Shown here: positions 28,735 to 40,220 of the stretch, piece after piece
Numbering within the stretch: position 1 is the stretch's first letter
Layout of the letters: each line of letters opens with the position of its first letter
NCBI RefSeq assembly: GCF_900199635.1
Contig: NZ_LT962687.1
Location: forward strand, 2,965,665-3,029,664
From: Anaerotruncus massiliensis (ex Togo et al. 2026)
GTDB taxonomy: Bacteria > Bacillota > Clostridia > Oscillospirales > Ruminococcaceae
Length of the DNA: 64,000 nt
Direction of reading: 5' to 3'
Position numbers and translations under genes: made by a program
Notes under the pieces: generated by a model
The model's database searches: none
Seen by the model: only the letters and a program-made list of their open reading frames with translations
What the model was told of the DNA's origin: nothing

Positions 28735-29850
28735 TTATCCTTCCGGCGCCTCCTGCGGCACCGGGATCAGATAGGTTTCCGGCGGGAGGCCCAGCTCCCG
28801 GCAAAGGGCGGTGATCTCCTCGAGCGTCTTGTCGTTGAGATAGATGCCGCGGCGGAGGTTTTCCTCACAGGCGAGCATCTCCTTCTGCCCGTGGGTGTAG
28901 ACGCAGGGCGCGCCCTGCGCCGTTTGGGACTCCCGCAGCTTATTCAGGTAGGCGGAAAGGCGGCGTTCGGTCTCCTCCCGGTCGCCGAACATCCCGTAGT
29001 CGACCGCCAGGAAAAAGTGGCTGCACCGGTCGCAGTCGAACCGCTTGCGGATTTCGTCGCTCGTCACGCCGCCCGCCAAAATACCCGTCATGATCTCGAC
29101 GATCATGCCGAAGCCGTAGCCCTTGTGGCTGCCGAACTGCTCCCGCGCCCCGCCGAGCGGCAGGATGCCGCCCCCCTGCTTTTTGCCGATATCGTCCAGT
29201 ACCCGCCGGGGGAGGGTGCTCGTTTTCCCCTCCGAATCCATCGCCCAGTCGGCCGGGATCTCCAGGCCCTTTTTCGCGTAGACCTCCACCTTGCCGCGCG
29301 GGACGACGGTCGTCGCCGCGTCGAAGAGGAAGGGATAGGGCTCGGCGGGCATCCCGACCGCGATGGGGTTGGTGCCGAGCAGCGCCTGCCGGCCGTTCGT
29401 GGGGATCATGATCGCCTCGGTGTTGGTCATCGAGACGCCCAGCAGGTGTTCCCGCGCGATCATCCGCGCGTAGTAGCCCGCGATGCCGTAGTGGTTGGAG
29501 TTTTTGACGCACACGATCCCGACGCCTGTTTTTTTGGCCTTTTCAATTGCAAGCCGGGTCGCCATCATGGCGGCCACCTGCCCGATGTATTCGTGCGCGT
29601 CAATGAGCGCGGAAACGGGCGTCTCCCGGACGACCTCCGGCTTTCTGTCCCGCTTGATCCGCCCGATCCTGGTGATGCCGTTTGTGTAGAGGGTCATCCG
29701 CTGGCACCCGTGCGACTCGATGCCGAAGAGGTCGGCCGTCAAAAGCACGTCGGTGATCTCCCGCGCCTCCTCCTCCGAGTAGCCGTACCGCCGGAACACC
29801 GTCTCGGAAAGCGCCTTCATCCCCTCGTAGGAAAAACGGTTGTCCGCCAT
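28735..29850 (-). CDS. Ldh2-family (malate/lactate/ureidoglycolate-type) dehydrogenase
   Basis: 371 aa from ATG 29850 (AGGAGAG upstream). NAD(P)-dependent oxidoreductase of the YiaK/AllD/ComC fold. Seen: DLFGIESHGCQRM, VKNSNHYGIAGYYA (substrate His), GTNPIAVGMPA and FGSHKGYGFGMIVEIMTGIL. It interconverts a 2-hydroxy acid and a 2-oxo acid; the precise substrate is not predictable. It lies 6 nt from the lyase gene upstream and shares an operon with the TRAP transporter, so it likely acts on the imported acid. Confidence 0.92.
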   Translation of the reverse strand: MADNRFSYEGMKALSETVFRRYGYSEEEAREITDVLLTADLFGIESHGCQRMTLYTNGITRIGRIKRDRKPEVVRETPVSALIDAHEYIGQVAAMMATRLAIEKAKKTGVGIVCVKNSNHYGIAGYYARMIAREHLLGVSMTNTEAIMIPTNGRQALLGTNPIAVGMPAEPYPFLFDAATTVVPRGKVEVYAKKGLEIPADWAMDSEGKTSTLPRRVLDDIGKKQGGGILPLGGAREQFGSHKGYGFGMIVEIMTGILAGGVTSDEIRKRFDCDRCSHFFLAVDYGMFGDREETERRLSAYLNKLRESQTAQGAPCVYTHGQKEMLACEENLRRGIYLNDKTLEEITALCRELGLPPETYLIPVPQEAPEG

Positions 29851-29855
29851 CTGCT

Positions 29856-30764
29856 TCACTCTCCTTTGTCCGCGCTTACGGTCTCCAGAAATCCGCCCTC
29901 TTCCAGCGCGCCTCGGATGCGCCGCTTTTCCTCCTCGCCCATGTGGCAGATCGGCCCGCGCGGCCAGCCCGCGTCGCGGCCCATGAGACGTAGCGCGTAT
30001 TTGATGCGGATGGGGAACTGGCTGCCCGCGATCGCCTGCCAGGTGAAGTACATGCGGTTTTGCAGCTCGAGCGCGTGTTCCCGCCGGCCCTCCTTGAAAT
30101 CCTTCCACATCTCCACGCAGAGCTCGGGAAAAACGGTCAAAATTGCCGAGATCGCGCCGTCCGCCCCCAGCTCGTAGGTCGAGCAGAGCATGTCGTCGGT
30201 CGCGCTGAACACCTTGCCGCGCTTCCCGTTGACCATCTTCATCTCGTAGAAGGCCATGATGCCGCCGACGCTCTGCTTGATTCCGACGACGTTTTCGATC
30301 TCCAGCAGCTTCCCAAAGAGGGGGGCGGTGATCGTGTTCTGAGGCACGACGTTGTAGATCACGATCGGGAGCCCCACCCTGTCGGATATTTCCCGGTAAA
30401 AGTTGTAATTTCCCTCGTCGTCCGGGACGAGCACGTTATAGGAGACGGGGGTGACCATCAGCGCGTTGGCGCCCGCCTCCTTCGCCGCGAGCCCGGCGCT
30501 GACGGCGGCGGGGGTGCTGTTGCGGATGACGCCCGCGATCACCGGAATCTCCGGATCCTCCGCGCGGATGAGGCGGACGAGCTCCGCCAGCTCGCCGTCG
30601 GTGAGGGCCGCGCCCTCTCCGGTGCTGCCGCCCGGGCTGATCCCGTCCACGCCCGCGTCCAAGAGGCGGCGGATCTCCCCCTTGGCGCGCGCGGCATCGA
30701 GCCGCCCCGCCTCGTCAAAGGGGGTGACCAGCGGCGCGATAATCCCTTCGATTGCCTTGACCAT
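29856..30764 (-). CDS. Dihydrodipicolinate synthase/N-acetylneuraminate lyase family aldolase 1
   Basis: 302 aa TIM barrel. Schiff-base Lys in NVVGIKQSVG; the usual GTTGE loop reads GGSTGEGAAL; carboxylate-loop Tyr in VTPVSYNVLV and the second Tyr in IYNVVPQ. First gene of the leftward operon (lyase, Ldh2, DctP, DctQ, DctM). Biosynthetic DapA is less likely given this catabolic setting; cleavage of a 2-oxo acid to pyruvate plus an aldehyde is the better inference. Confidence 0.9.
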   Translation of the reverse strand: MVKAIEGIIAPLVTPFDEAGRLDAARAKGEIRRLLDAGVDGISPGGSTGEGAALTDGELAELVRLIRAEDPEIPVIAGVIRNSTPAAVSAGLAAKEAGANALMVTPVSYNVLVPDDEGNYNFYREISDRVGLPIVIYNVVPQNTITAPLFGKLLEIENVVGIKQSVGGIMAFYEMKMVNGKRGKVFSATDDMLCSTYELGADGAISAILTVFPELCVEMWKDFKEGRREHALELQNRMYFTWQAIAGSQFPIRIKYALRLMGRDAGWPRGPICHMGEEEKRRIRGALEEGGFLETVSADKGE

Positions 30765-30793
30765 GCAACGGCCTCCTTTGCAATTCGGTAATA

Positions 30794-30807
30794 TTGTCTG
30801 ATCTCAA
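30794..30807. promoter_or_regulatory. Operator-like site in the leftward lyase promoter
   Basis: TTGTCTGATCTCAA; it matches the inverted copy at 30969-30982 at 12 of 14 positions and begins exactly 4 bp downstream of the -10, as that copy does. Confidence 0.7.
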
Positions 30808-30811
30808 ATAC

Positions 30812-30840
30812 AGAATAACGGCTTTGCAGTTAATTGTCAA
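30812..30840 (-). promoter_or_regulatory. Promoter of the leftward lyase-Ldh2-TRAP operon
   Basis: Minus strand TTGACA (30835-30840), 17-bp spacer, TATTCT (30812-30817). Confidence 0.8.
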
Positions 30841-30935
30841 TCTTTTTTCTCTTTATTTTATATTTTTATGGAATACTAACAATAATAAGCATAAGATTTT
30901 GTCCGGATACGCGCATTTAAAAGCGGTCTCACCTG

Positions 30936-30964
30936 TTGACATTCCGCGGGTTCCGGTTTATAAT
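30936..30964 (+). promoter_or_regulatory. Promoter of the rightward lyase gene
   Basis: TTGACA (30936-30941), 17-bp spacer, TATAAT (30959-30964): a perfect sigma-A promoter. Confidence 0.9.
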
Positions 30965-30968
30965 TTCT

Positions 30969-30982
30969 TTGTCATCAGACAA
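30969..30982. promoter_or_regulatory. Operator-like site in the rightward lyase promoter
   Basis: TTGTCATCAGACAA, an inverted repeat TTGTC-N4-GACAA, 4 bp downstream of the -10 and so placed to block transcription start. Confidence 0.75.
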
Positions 30983-31008
30983 TCATATCAAAAGAGGGAG
31001 GCCCATCC

Positions 31009-31926
31009 ATGAACCTGCGCGAAACATACGGCAAGATCCTGCTGCCCCTCGTGACCCCCTACGGCGAAAACGAGGAGATCGACTACGGGCGCTACGCCGA
31101 ATTGATCGAATACCTCATCCAAAACGACCTCTGCGACAGCTTCATCGTCACCGGCACCACCGGCGAGGCGAGCCTCTGCACCTTCGACGAGCGCGTCAGG
31201 CTCATGGAGACCGCCGTCAAAACGGTCGCGGGCCGCAAGCCGGTCATCGCCGGCACCGGCTGCGCCTCCACCAAGGAGACGGTCGCGCTGACCCGGAGGG
31301 CCGAGGCGCTCGGCATCGATACGATGCTCGTCGTCTGCCCCTTCTACAACAAGCCCACCCAGGAGGGGATCTACCGCCACTACCGGGCGGTGGCCGAGTC
31401 CACCAGGGCAAAAATCATCCTCTACAACATCCCGATTTTTGTCGGCGTCAACCTGGAGGCCGAGACGGTCGGGCGGCTCGCCGCCATCCCCAACATCATC
31501 GGCGTCAAGGACGAGGCGGGCGTGAATCCGACCCAGGTCACCGACTACTTCCTCGCGACGCAATCGGCCGATCCCGACTTTCTCATCTATAACGGCGACG
31601 ACGTGATGCTGCTGCCCACCATCGTGCAGGGCGCGATGGGCATCGTCTCGGGCGGCGCGCACATCTTCGGGCATGAGATCCGCGCGATCTTTGAGGCCTT
31701 CGCGAAGGGGGAAAACGAAAAGGCGCGCGAATGCTTCCTTCCGCTCTACCGCTTCTGCAAGGCCTGCGGCCAGAACGGCCGCATCCTTCCCAACTCGATC
31801 ATGCGTCCGGCCATCGAGCTCGTGACCGGCGTCAGGGTCGGCCCGGCGCGGGGCCCGCTCGCGCCCATTACCGACGCCGAGCAGGCCGTCCTGAAGGACG
31901 CCCTGCACAAGGCCGGCAAGCTCTGA
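31009..31926 (+). CDS. Dihydrodipicolinate synthase/N-acetylneuraminate lyase family aldolase 2
   Basis: 305 aa. GTTGE loop intact ([11 protein letters not shown]); Tyr-containing [16 protein letters not shown] as in true DapA; Schiff-base Lys in [14 protein letters not shown]. It is closer to classical DapA than the divergent paralogue, but Cys-rich end and locus context favour a catabolic aldolase; a role in lysine or diaminopimelate synthesis cannot be excluded. AGAGGGAGG precedes the ATG. Monocistronic with a strong terminator. Confidence 0.9.
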   Translation: MNLRETYGKILLPLVTPYGENEEIDYGRYAELIEYLIQNDLCDSFIVTGTTGEASLCTFDERVRLMETAVKTVAGRKPVIAGTGCASTKETVALTRRAEALGIDTMLVVCPFYNKPTQEGIYRHYRAVAESTRAKIILYNIPIFVGVNLEAETVGRLAAIPNIIGVKDEAGVNPTQVTDYFLATQSADPDFLIYNGDDVMLLPTIVQGAMGIVSGGAHIFGHEIRAIFEAFAKGENEKARECFLPLYRFCKACGQNGRILPNSIMRPAIELVTGVRVGPARGPLAPITDAEQAVLKDALHKAGKL

Positions 31927-31950
31927 AAACGCCTGTTCCCCCAAAACGGC

Positions 31951-31998
31951 AGACGCCGGCCCGCCAGCAAAAGCTGGCGGGCCGGCGTCTGCTTTTTC
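31951..31998 (+). terminator. Terminator of lyase gene 2
   Basis: 18-bp stem with AAAA loop at 31951-31990, followed by GCTTTTTCG. Confidence 0.9.
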
Positions 31999-32016
31999 GC
32001 GCCCGACAAAATCTCT

Positions 32017-32044
32017 TTTGTTTTGGCGCGAAAAGAGATATAAT
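32017..32044 (+). promoter_or_regulatory. Promoter of the hexapeptide transferase gene
   Basis: Good -10 TATAAT (32039-32044); weak -35 TTTGTT (32017-32022) at 16 bp. Confidence 0.5.
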
Positions 32045-32071
32045 AGGAGAGACATCACAAGGAGGAAGCCT

Positions 32072-32707
32072 ATGGATTTTGAACACGCGCTTCCCGCGCG
32101 GCCGACGGTGCACCCGTCCTCCGCGGTCAAAAACTGCGTCCTCGGCGCCTACACCGAGATCGGGCCCGGATGCGCGCTGGAAGAGACCCGGCTGGGCGAC
32201 TACTCCTACTGCTTCGCCCAAAACGACATCATCTATTCGGACATCGGGAAGTTCTGCTCGATCGCGACGGGGGTGCGCCTGAACCCCGCGCCCCATCCCT
32301 CCTCGCTGCGCCCGGCGCAGCACCACTTCACCTACCGCTGCACGAAATACGGCTTCGGCCCCGACGACGACAGCGTCGTCGCATGGCGGCGGGAGCAACG
32401 GGTGGTCATCGGAAACGACGTCTGGCTCGGGCACAACGCGGTCATCATGGGGGGCGTGACGATCGGCGATGGGGCGGTCGTCGGCGCTGGCGCGGTCGTG
32501 ACCCACGACGTGGCGCCCTACGACGTTGTCGCGGGGGTCCCCGCGCGGCGCCTGCGGCGGCGGTTCGACGGGGAGACGGCCGCCGCGCTCGGGCGCATCC
32601 GCTGGTGGGACTGGCCCCACGAGCTGCTGCGCGAGCGGATCGCGGATTTCCGCACAATCGAGGGATTCTGCGAAAAATACGATCCGCTCAGAGCAGGATC
32701 GAAATGA
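32072..32707 (+). CDS. Left-handed beta-helix acyltransferase, phosphonate-associated type
   Basis: 211 aa from ATG 32072 (AGGAGGAAGCCT). Hexapeptide coils: [20 protein letters not shown], then [20 protein letters not shown] and [17 protein letters not shown]. Between them lies [19 protein letters not shown], and near the end [12 protein letters not shown]. This layout is that of the xenobiotic-acetyltransferase-like enzymes found in C-P lyase phosphonate clusters, yet no phn genes are near. The catalytic His is probably in HHFTYR or GHNAV. The gene ends 20 bp inside the convergent peptidase gene. Confidence 0.88.
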   Translation: MDFEHALPARPTVHPSSAVKNCVLGAYTEIGPGCALEETRLGDYSYCFAQNDIIYSDIGKFCSIATGVRLNPAPHPSSLRPAQHHFTYRCTKYGFGPDDDSVVAWRREQRVVIGNDVWLGHNAVIMGGVTIGDGAVVGAGAVVTHDVAPYDVVAGVPARRLRRRFDGETAAALGRIRWWDWPHELLRERIADFRTIEGFCEKYDPLRAGSK

Positions 32708-33590
32708 GCATCATCTCCAAAAGGCGCGCATAGATCGGTTCGAGCTCCTCGACGGGCAGGGGGTTTTTCCCGCGGCCGATCTCGATCGTGAAGGCGGGCC
32801 GGTGCAGGCAGTCGATGAACCAGTCCTTGAAACCGCCGTGGGAAGCGGTCCCCTCGGGGGAAGCGAGCTTGTAGCCGGACGCGGACGCCAGCACCTGTGC
32901 CATCAGCTGGGAGCGCACCGGCGTGTGCGGCCCGTAGCGGTAGTAGATCTCCTCCCCCTGGGAGTGAAAGGCGTACGCCTGCCGCAGGTCGAACGCGCAG
33001 CAGAAATTCACGAGGGAGCGGGTCTCCGGCTCGCTGTGGGGGGCGGTCCCGCCGTAACGGGTCGGCCCGGGGGAAGTGAACCCCGCCTGCTCCTCGAGCT
33101 CCTTGAGCTGGGGGAAGCCCGCGTCGAAATTGTGGTTGAGGTCGATGCCCCGCGCATTGGCCTGCCAGCGGGAGGCGTCCCCGCCGCTCGCCTTTTCGAC
33201 GAAGGCGCAGAGCTGCCCCGCCGATTCGGCCCCGTGCAGACTGATCTCCACCCCGTCGGGGTTGAGGCAGGGGATGATCGCGATCGAGCGGTTTTCCAGC
33301 GTGCGGGCCATATCGATGTCGGCGAGCGGCTCGCCGGTGGTCATCGCGCTGAGGATATCCTCGCAGAAGCGGAAGAGCAGCAGGGTGGTCAGCCATTCCA
33401 TCCCGTGCACGCCGCCGACAAACAGGGTGCCCCGGTAGACGTCCCCGATGCCCAGCGCGTAGATGCTGCGCCCGAGGACCGATTTCCCGATCGGAAAGGT
33501 CTTTAAAAAGGGGAACCGTTCCTTGAGCTCGCACACCGCGCGGCGGATGTTGTCGTAGCTGGGAGGCTCCCTGTAAAATCCGTCAAACAT
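32688..33590 (-). CDS. M14-family zinc carboxypeptidase-like protein
   Basis: 300 aa. Zinc ligands His and Glu in [10 protein letters not shown] and third His in [20 protein letters not shown] and [10 protein letters not shown] fit the substrate-binding region; catalytic Glu in FTIEIGRG near residue 275. There is no signal peptide, so it is probably cytoplasmic, like enzymes that trim gamma-D-glutamyl-diaminopimelate peptides in wall recycling or spore formation. GAGGTG precedes ATG 33590. It overlaps the convergent transferase by 20 bp. Confidence 0.88.
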   Translation of the reverse strand: MFDGFYREPPSYDNIRRAVCELKERFPFLKTFPIGKSVLGRSIYALGIGDVYRGTLFVGGVHGMEWLTTLLLFRFCEDILSAMTTGEPLADIDMARTLENRSIAIIPCLNPDGVEISLHGAESAGQLCAFVEKASGGDASRWQANARGIDLNHNFDAGFPQLKELEEQAGFTSPGPTRYGGTAPHSEPETRSLVNFCCAFDLRQAYAFHSQGEEIYYRYGPHTPVRSQLMAQVLASASGYKLASPEGTASHGGFKDWFIDCLHRPAFTIEIGRGKNPLPVEELEPIYARLLEMMLISILL

Positions 33591-33724
33591 GCCGTCTCAC
33601 CTCTAAGCCCAGTCTATGTGGCGCAGGGCTCGTATTAGTACGGCGGGCAAGCCGGAAAAAACGCCGCGCGGGCGGCGTGTCTGGAGAATCAAATTGGAAC
33701 TGAGATACAGGAGGAACATGGGAT

Positions 33725-34270
33725 ATGGCCCACTATGAGAAAACGATCGATTCACGGGTGATTTATGAAGGCAGGATCCTGAGCCTGCGGCGGGATATGG
33801 TGGAACTGGAAAACGGCTCGACCGCGGCGCGCGAGGTGGTCGACCACTCGGGCGGCGTGGCGGTGCTCGCGCTCGACGAGAACGGCAACATCCTCTTTGT
33901 GTCACAGTTCCGCTACCCGTTTGGGGCCGTGCTGCTCGAGCTGCCCGCCGGCAAGCTGGAGAAGGGGGAGAACCCCGCCGAATGCGGCATGCGGGAGCTC
34001 GGGGAGGAATGCGGCTGCGCCGCCGACCTCTTCCAGCCGCTGGCGAAGATGTACCCCACCTGCGCCTACGACACCGAAATCATCCATATCTTTTACGCGA
34101 CCGGGCTGCGTCCCACCCGGCAGCACCTCGACGAGGACGAGTTTTTGACCGTCCGCCGCATCCCGGTGGAAAAAGCGGTGCAGATGGTGCTCGACGGGGA
34201 AATCCCCGACGCGAAAACCCAGCTCGGCATTTTAAAATTTTACGCGCTGCGGCAGGCCGGAAAGCTCTGA
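33725..34270 (+). CDS. NUDIX hydrolase, ADP-ribose pyrophosphatase type
   Basis: 181 aa. Complete Nudix box GKLEKGENPAECGMRELGEE followed by CGC, with the ADP-ribose-type upstream VSQFRYPFGAVLLELPAG and the downstream Pro-rich/Tyr region 'YPTCAYDTE' equivalent to the YxxPG area. Cleaves ADP-ribose or similar nucleotide sugars to AMP plus phospho-sugar. AGGAGG is 10 nt before this ATG; a nearer ATG at 33718 is out of frame. Confidence 0.92.
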   Translation: MAHYEKTIDSRVIYEGRILSLRRDMVELENGSTAAREVVDHSGGVAVLALDENGNILFVSQFRYPFGAVLLELPAGKLEKGENPAECGMRELGEECGCAADLFQPLAKMYPTCAYDTEIIHIFYATGLRPTRQHLDEDEFLTVRRIPVEKAVQMVLDGEIPDAKTQLGILKFYALRQAGKL

Positions 34271-34418
34271 ACGCGCTTAAAAACTTTTGTTTTGGGAAAT
34301 CATTCCTTGTTTCCGGGCTGTTATTTTTGGCGCGGATGCATACAATAACTGCGAAATAACCACGTTATTTCACCGGTTTATGCTGGTTTCCCAGTTCAAA
34401 TGTGAAAGGAAGAATCCA

Positions 34419-35420
34419 ATGAAATCAACCAAAGCGTTCATCGCGACGGCATTGGCGCTCGTTATGCTCGTTTCGTTGACTGCGTGCACCTCGCGGAACG
34501 ACAATACGTCCTCCTCGAGCGTCGCGCCCTCTTCGGCCCCGGCCGCTTCTTCCATGGCTCCGTCTTCCTCCGAGCCGGATGATCTGCTATCCGACATTGA
34601 GGACGGCGTCTCGGATGTCGCGTCCAATATCGAAAGCGCCGTGACCACTACCATGAGCACCGATTTTGACAAAATCGGTGCTCTTGGCAGCGATCAGGTC
34701 AAATGGGGCCCCGGCGTGCTCGTCGACGAAGCAAACCGCACCACCGAGCCGCAGGTGCACCAGGAGGAGTACGGCCAGTACGGCGCCTATTTTATCGCCC
34801 CGGCGGACTGCGGAAAGTTCTACTTAACCTTTGACGAGGGCTATGAAAACGGCTACACCCCGCAAATCCTCGATGTACTTAAAGAGAAAAACGTCAGCGC
34901 GGTCTTCTTCGTCACCCTGCCGTTTGTGAAGTCCTCCCCCGACCTCGTCCGGCGGATGATCGACGAGGGGCATGTCGTGGGCAACCACACCAGCCACCAC
35001 TGGAACCCGACCCAGAAGTCGCTCGACGACGCCTATGCGGACATCAAGGAGCTCCACGACTACATGCTGGAGAACTTCGACTATGAGATGACCCTCTACC
35101 GCCCGCCCGAGGGCGCGTTCAGCGAGCAGACGCTCGCCATGGTCCAGCAGACGGGCTACACGACGGTGCTCTGGAGCTTCGCCTACAAGGACTGGGACCC
35201 GAACAACCAGCCGGGCGTGGACGCGGCGCGGGAGCGCACGGAAAAGTTCATCCACGAGGGCGCGATCTACCTGCTGCACGCGGTGAGCCACGACAACGCG
35301 GAGATCCTCGGCGATTTGATCGACGAGGTGCGCGCGCGCGGCCTGGAAATCGCCAAGTGGGATCTGCCCTACGTGCCGCCGGCGGACGTCTCTTCCTCGC
35401 AGAGCTCCTCTGACGACTGA
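34419..35420 (+). CDS. PdaA-type polysaccharide deacetylase lipoprotein
   Basis: 333 aa from ATG 34419 (GAAAGG upstream). Signal peptide with lipobox SLTAC, a 90-residue Ser/Ala-rich linker, then a CE4 deacetylase domain: YLTFDEGYENGYTPQIL (catalytic Asp/Glu), VVGNHTSHHWNP (metal His pair), TLYRPPEGAFS and AIYLLHAVS. The FD-GYENGYT form is the signature of peptidoglycan N-acetylmuramic deacetylases that prepare muramic delta-lactam in spore cortex, so the organism may sporulate. Monocistronic with a strong terminator. Confidence 0.9.
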   Translation: MKSTKAFIATALALVMLVSLTACTSRNDNTSSSSVAPSSAPAASSMAPSSSEPDDLLSDIEDGVSDVASNIESAVTTTMSTDFDKIGALGSDQVKWGPGVLVDEANRTTEPQVHQEEYGQYGAYFIAPADCGKFYLTFDEGYENGYTPQILDVLKEKNVSAVFFVTLPFVKSSPDLVRRMIDEGHVVGNHTSHHWNPTQKSLDDAYADIKELHDYMLENFDYEMTLYRPPEGAFSEQTLAMVQQTGYTTVLWSFAYKDWDPNNQPGVDAARERTEKFIHEGAIYLLHAVSHDNAEILGDLIDEVRARGLEIAKWDLPYVPPADVSSSQSSSDD

Positions 35421-35439
35421 CCAAAGGTTTTTGCCGGCT

Positions 35440-35562
35440 TTTTTCAAAAAGCCGCGGGGCCGCGGGGCAGAGCCCCGCGCCGCTCGCCGCAGCGAGGCCC
35501 CCAAACCCCCAAAATGCGCCTGCAGCAGGGCCTGCGGGCCCGGGCTGGGGGCTCCGCCCTCG
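35440..35562. repeat. Repeat of second family (inverted relative to 53385-53460)
   Basis: Short GC-rich stem-loop array. The stretch 35500-35560, read on the other strand, closely matches 53392-53458: GAGGCCCCCAAA on one strand against TTTGGGGGCTTGGGGGCC, and the CCTGC-AGGCGCATTTTGGG block. Non-coding. Confidence 0.65.
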
Positions 35563-35600
35563 AAAAAGGCCGGCGCTTCGATCGAAGCGCCGGCCTTTTT
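35563..35600 (+). terminator. Terminator of the deacetylase gene
   Basis: Perfect 38-bp palindrome flanked by AAAAA and TTTTT; works on either strand and also protects the convergent Na/Pi gene. Confidence 0.9.
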
Positions 35601-35639
35601 CTCACCCGTCACCTTTGAAAAGGCGGACGAAACTTTTGC

Positions 35640-37430
35640 TTATTCCGAAACCGCCTTCTTTTTCAGGCGGCCGTAGTACTTCGCCGTAAAGGCCGCGTAC
35701 TGCGCCTGGTAGCCGCTGTCGTGCTGGTCGCCGTGCAGTCGTTTGTACTCGTGGCGGTCGATCTCCTCCATCCGGCTGTCGTAGGTGAGCACCGACTCGC
35801 CCACGTTGGAACAGAGGTCCGCGATCCGCTCGATGTTCGAGAGCGCCTCCACATAGGGGAACGCCGCGTCCACCGTGCACTTGCCGCGCCGCAGGCGGTC
35901 GATGTGCTTATCCTTGAGGAGCTGCTCCATCTCGTCCACGACCTCTTCGAGCGGCGCGATGCTCGCCGCCGCCCTGCGGTCCACATTCTGGAAGGCGTCG
36001 ACCGCCAGGTCGAGGATCTCCTTGACCGCCTCACAGATCGTCTGCATCTCCTCGGTGGCCTTCTTGGAAAATTTGGTCTTGGTTTCAAACATCCGGTCCG
36101 CGCATTCGCAGATGTTCTCCGCGTGGTCCGCCACCCGCTCAAATTCGCCGCAGGTGTGCAGCAGCTCGGAGATGCTGCGGTTTTCGCTGTCCGAAAGCTC
36201 CCGCTCGCCCAGCCGCAGCAGGTAGGTCTCCACGCGGTCCTCGAGCTTGTCCACCACGTCCTCGTTCTCGTTGATCCGTTCAACCACCTTGGGGTCGTAC
36301 TGGAAGAGCAGCCCGATCGCGCTCAGATAGTTCTGCCGCGCGATGTTCGCCATCTGTACGACCGCCTCGCGGGCGTGCTCCACGGCGAGGCCGGGGGAGA
36401 CGAGCAGGCGCTCGTCCAGCGTGATCGCCGTGATCTCCTGGTCGCGGTCGCCCGGCTTGTCGCGGACAAGCGTGCGCGCGATCTTCTCCAGCAGGCCGAC
36501 CAGCGGTATGAAGAGCAGCGTCACCGTCACGTTGAAGATCGTATGGAAGTTCGCGATGCCGCCCTTGTCGATCGGCGCGTCCCAGAAGGAGAATCCCACA
36601 AAGTGCTGGAAGGTGTAGCAGCCGATGACAAAGATGATGGTGCCCAGGACGTTGAAGCTCACATGCACGGCGGCGGTGCGCTTCGCATTTTTGGAGGCGC
36701 CGATCGACGCCAGGATCGGCGTGATGCAGGTGCCAATGTTCTGGCCCATGATGATCGGGAACGCCATCGAATAGGTGATCAGCCCGGTGGAGGTCAGCGC
36801 CTGCAAAATACCGATCGACGCGGCCGACGACTGGATCGCGGCGGTGACGAAGGTACCGACCAAAATGCCGATGACCGGGTTGCGGAAGGTCGCGAATAGG
36901 CTGGTGAACCAGGGCTCGTTGCTCAGCGGGGCGACCGCCCCCTCCATCGCGAACATCCCCGTGAAGAGGACGCCGAAGCCGAGCAGGATGATGCCGATGT
37001 TCTTCTGCCGGTCGCGCTTGGCGGACATGAAGAAGAGGATGCCCACGATCATCGCCAGCGGCGCGAGAGATTTGGGCTTCAGGAGCATGAGGAAGAAGTT
37101 GTCCGTTTGCAGGTCGCTCAGGCGCAGGATGTGCGCGGTGATCGTGGTACCGATGTTCGCGCCCATGATGACGCCGATGGCGTTGCGCAGCTTGAGGACC
37201 TGCGCGTTGACGAGGCCGACGACGATGACCGTTGTCGCGGAGGAGGACTGGATGGCCGCCGTGACCAGCGCGCCGAGCGCGACCCCCTTGATCACCGTGT
37301 CGGTCATCTTCTCAAGCGTCCGCTCAAGACGGCCGCCCGACGCGCGCTCCAGGCCGGACGCCAGCATCGACATGCCGTAGAGGAACATTGCCAATCCGCC
37401 CAGCAGGCTGATAAACCCGAAAATATCCAA
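35640..37430 (-). CDS. Na+/phosphate cotransporter, NptA/YjbB type with PhoU-like tail
   Basis: 596 aa. Two Na/Pi repeats, each with the glutamine-serine motif: AAIQSSSATTVIVVGLV near residue 60 and AAIQSSAASIGILQAL near 200. About 8-9 membrane helices in the first 310 residues. The C-terminal 250 residues form a PhoU-like helical bundle (HTCGEFERVADHAENICECA and NIERIADLCSNVGESV). It moves phosphate with Na+; direction is uncertain in bacteria. The start is TTG 37430, with TATAAT at 37487-37492 as its probable -10. Confidence 0.92.
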   Translation of the reverse strand: MDIFGFISLLGGLAMFLYGMSMLASGLERASGGRLERTLEKMTDTVIKGVALGALVTAAIQSSSATTVIVVGLVNAQVLKLRNAIGVIMGANIGTTITAHILRLSDLQTDNFFLMLLKPKSLAPLAMIVGILFFMSAKRDRQKNIGIILLGFGVLFTGMFAMEGAVAPLSNEPWFTSLFATFRNPVIGILVGTFVTAAIQSSAASIGILQALTSTGLITYSMAFPIIMGQNIGTCITPILASIGASKNAKRTAAVHVSFNVLGTIIFVIGCYTFQHFVGFSFWDAPIDKGGIANFHTIFNVTVTLLFIPLVGLLEKIARTLVRDKPGDRDQEITAITLDERLLVSPGLAVEHAREAVVQMANIARQNYLSAIGLLFQYDPKVVERINENEDVVDKLEDRVETYLLRLGERELSDSENRSISELLHTCGEFERVADHAENICECADRMFETKTKFSKKATEEMQTICEAVKEILDLAVDAFQNVDRRAAASIAPLEEVVDEMEQLLKDKHIDRLRRGKCTVDAAFPYVEALSNIERIADLCSNVGESVLTYDSRMEEIDRHEYKRLHGDQHDSGYQAQYAAFTAKYYGRLKKKAVSE

Positions 37431-37566
37431 GTTGTTTCACCACTTCATTTTACGTAATTTTTTCTTATTTTTTACCATACGAAACAATTATATCGAAAAT
37501 ACCCGGGCTTGTACAGAGCTTTCGGGCGTTTCGGCCGAATTTTGCGGGAAACCTCCCGATTGCGCG

Positions 37567-37610
37567 CAAAAAGTCCCCGGAACGCGGGCGGTTGCCCGCG
37601 TTCCGGGGAC
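37567..37610 (-). terminator. Terminator of the gyrA transcript
   Basis: 17-bp stem at 37573-37610 right after the gyrA stop, followed on the minus strand by TTTTTG. Confidence 0.9.
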
Positions 37611-37620
37611 AGTCTTACCC

Positions 37621-40176
<2,556 letters not shown>

Positions 40177-40220
40177 CTGTATCATCTCCTATTCGGGCCG
40201 CCTGGATTTCCGCCGGAAAC

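Noticed and set aside
31009..31926. Firm assignment as biosynthetic dapA
   Set aside because: Motifs allow it, but shared operator and divergence from a catabolic operon point elsewhere; left as family-level call.
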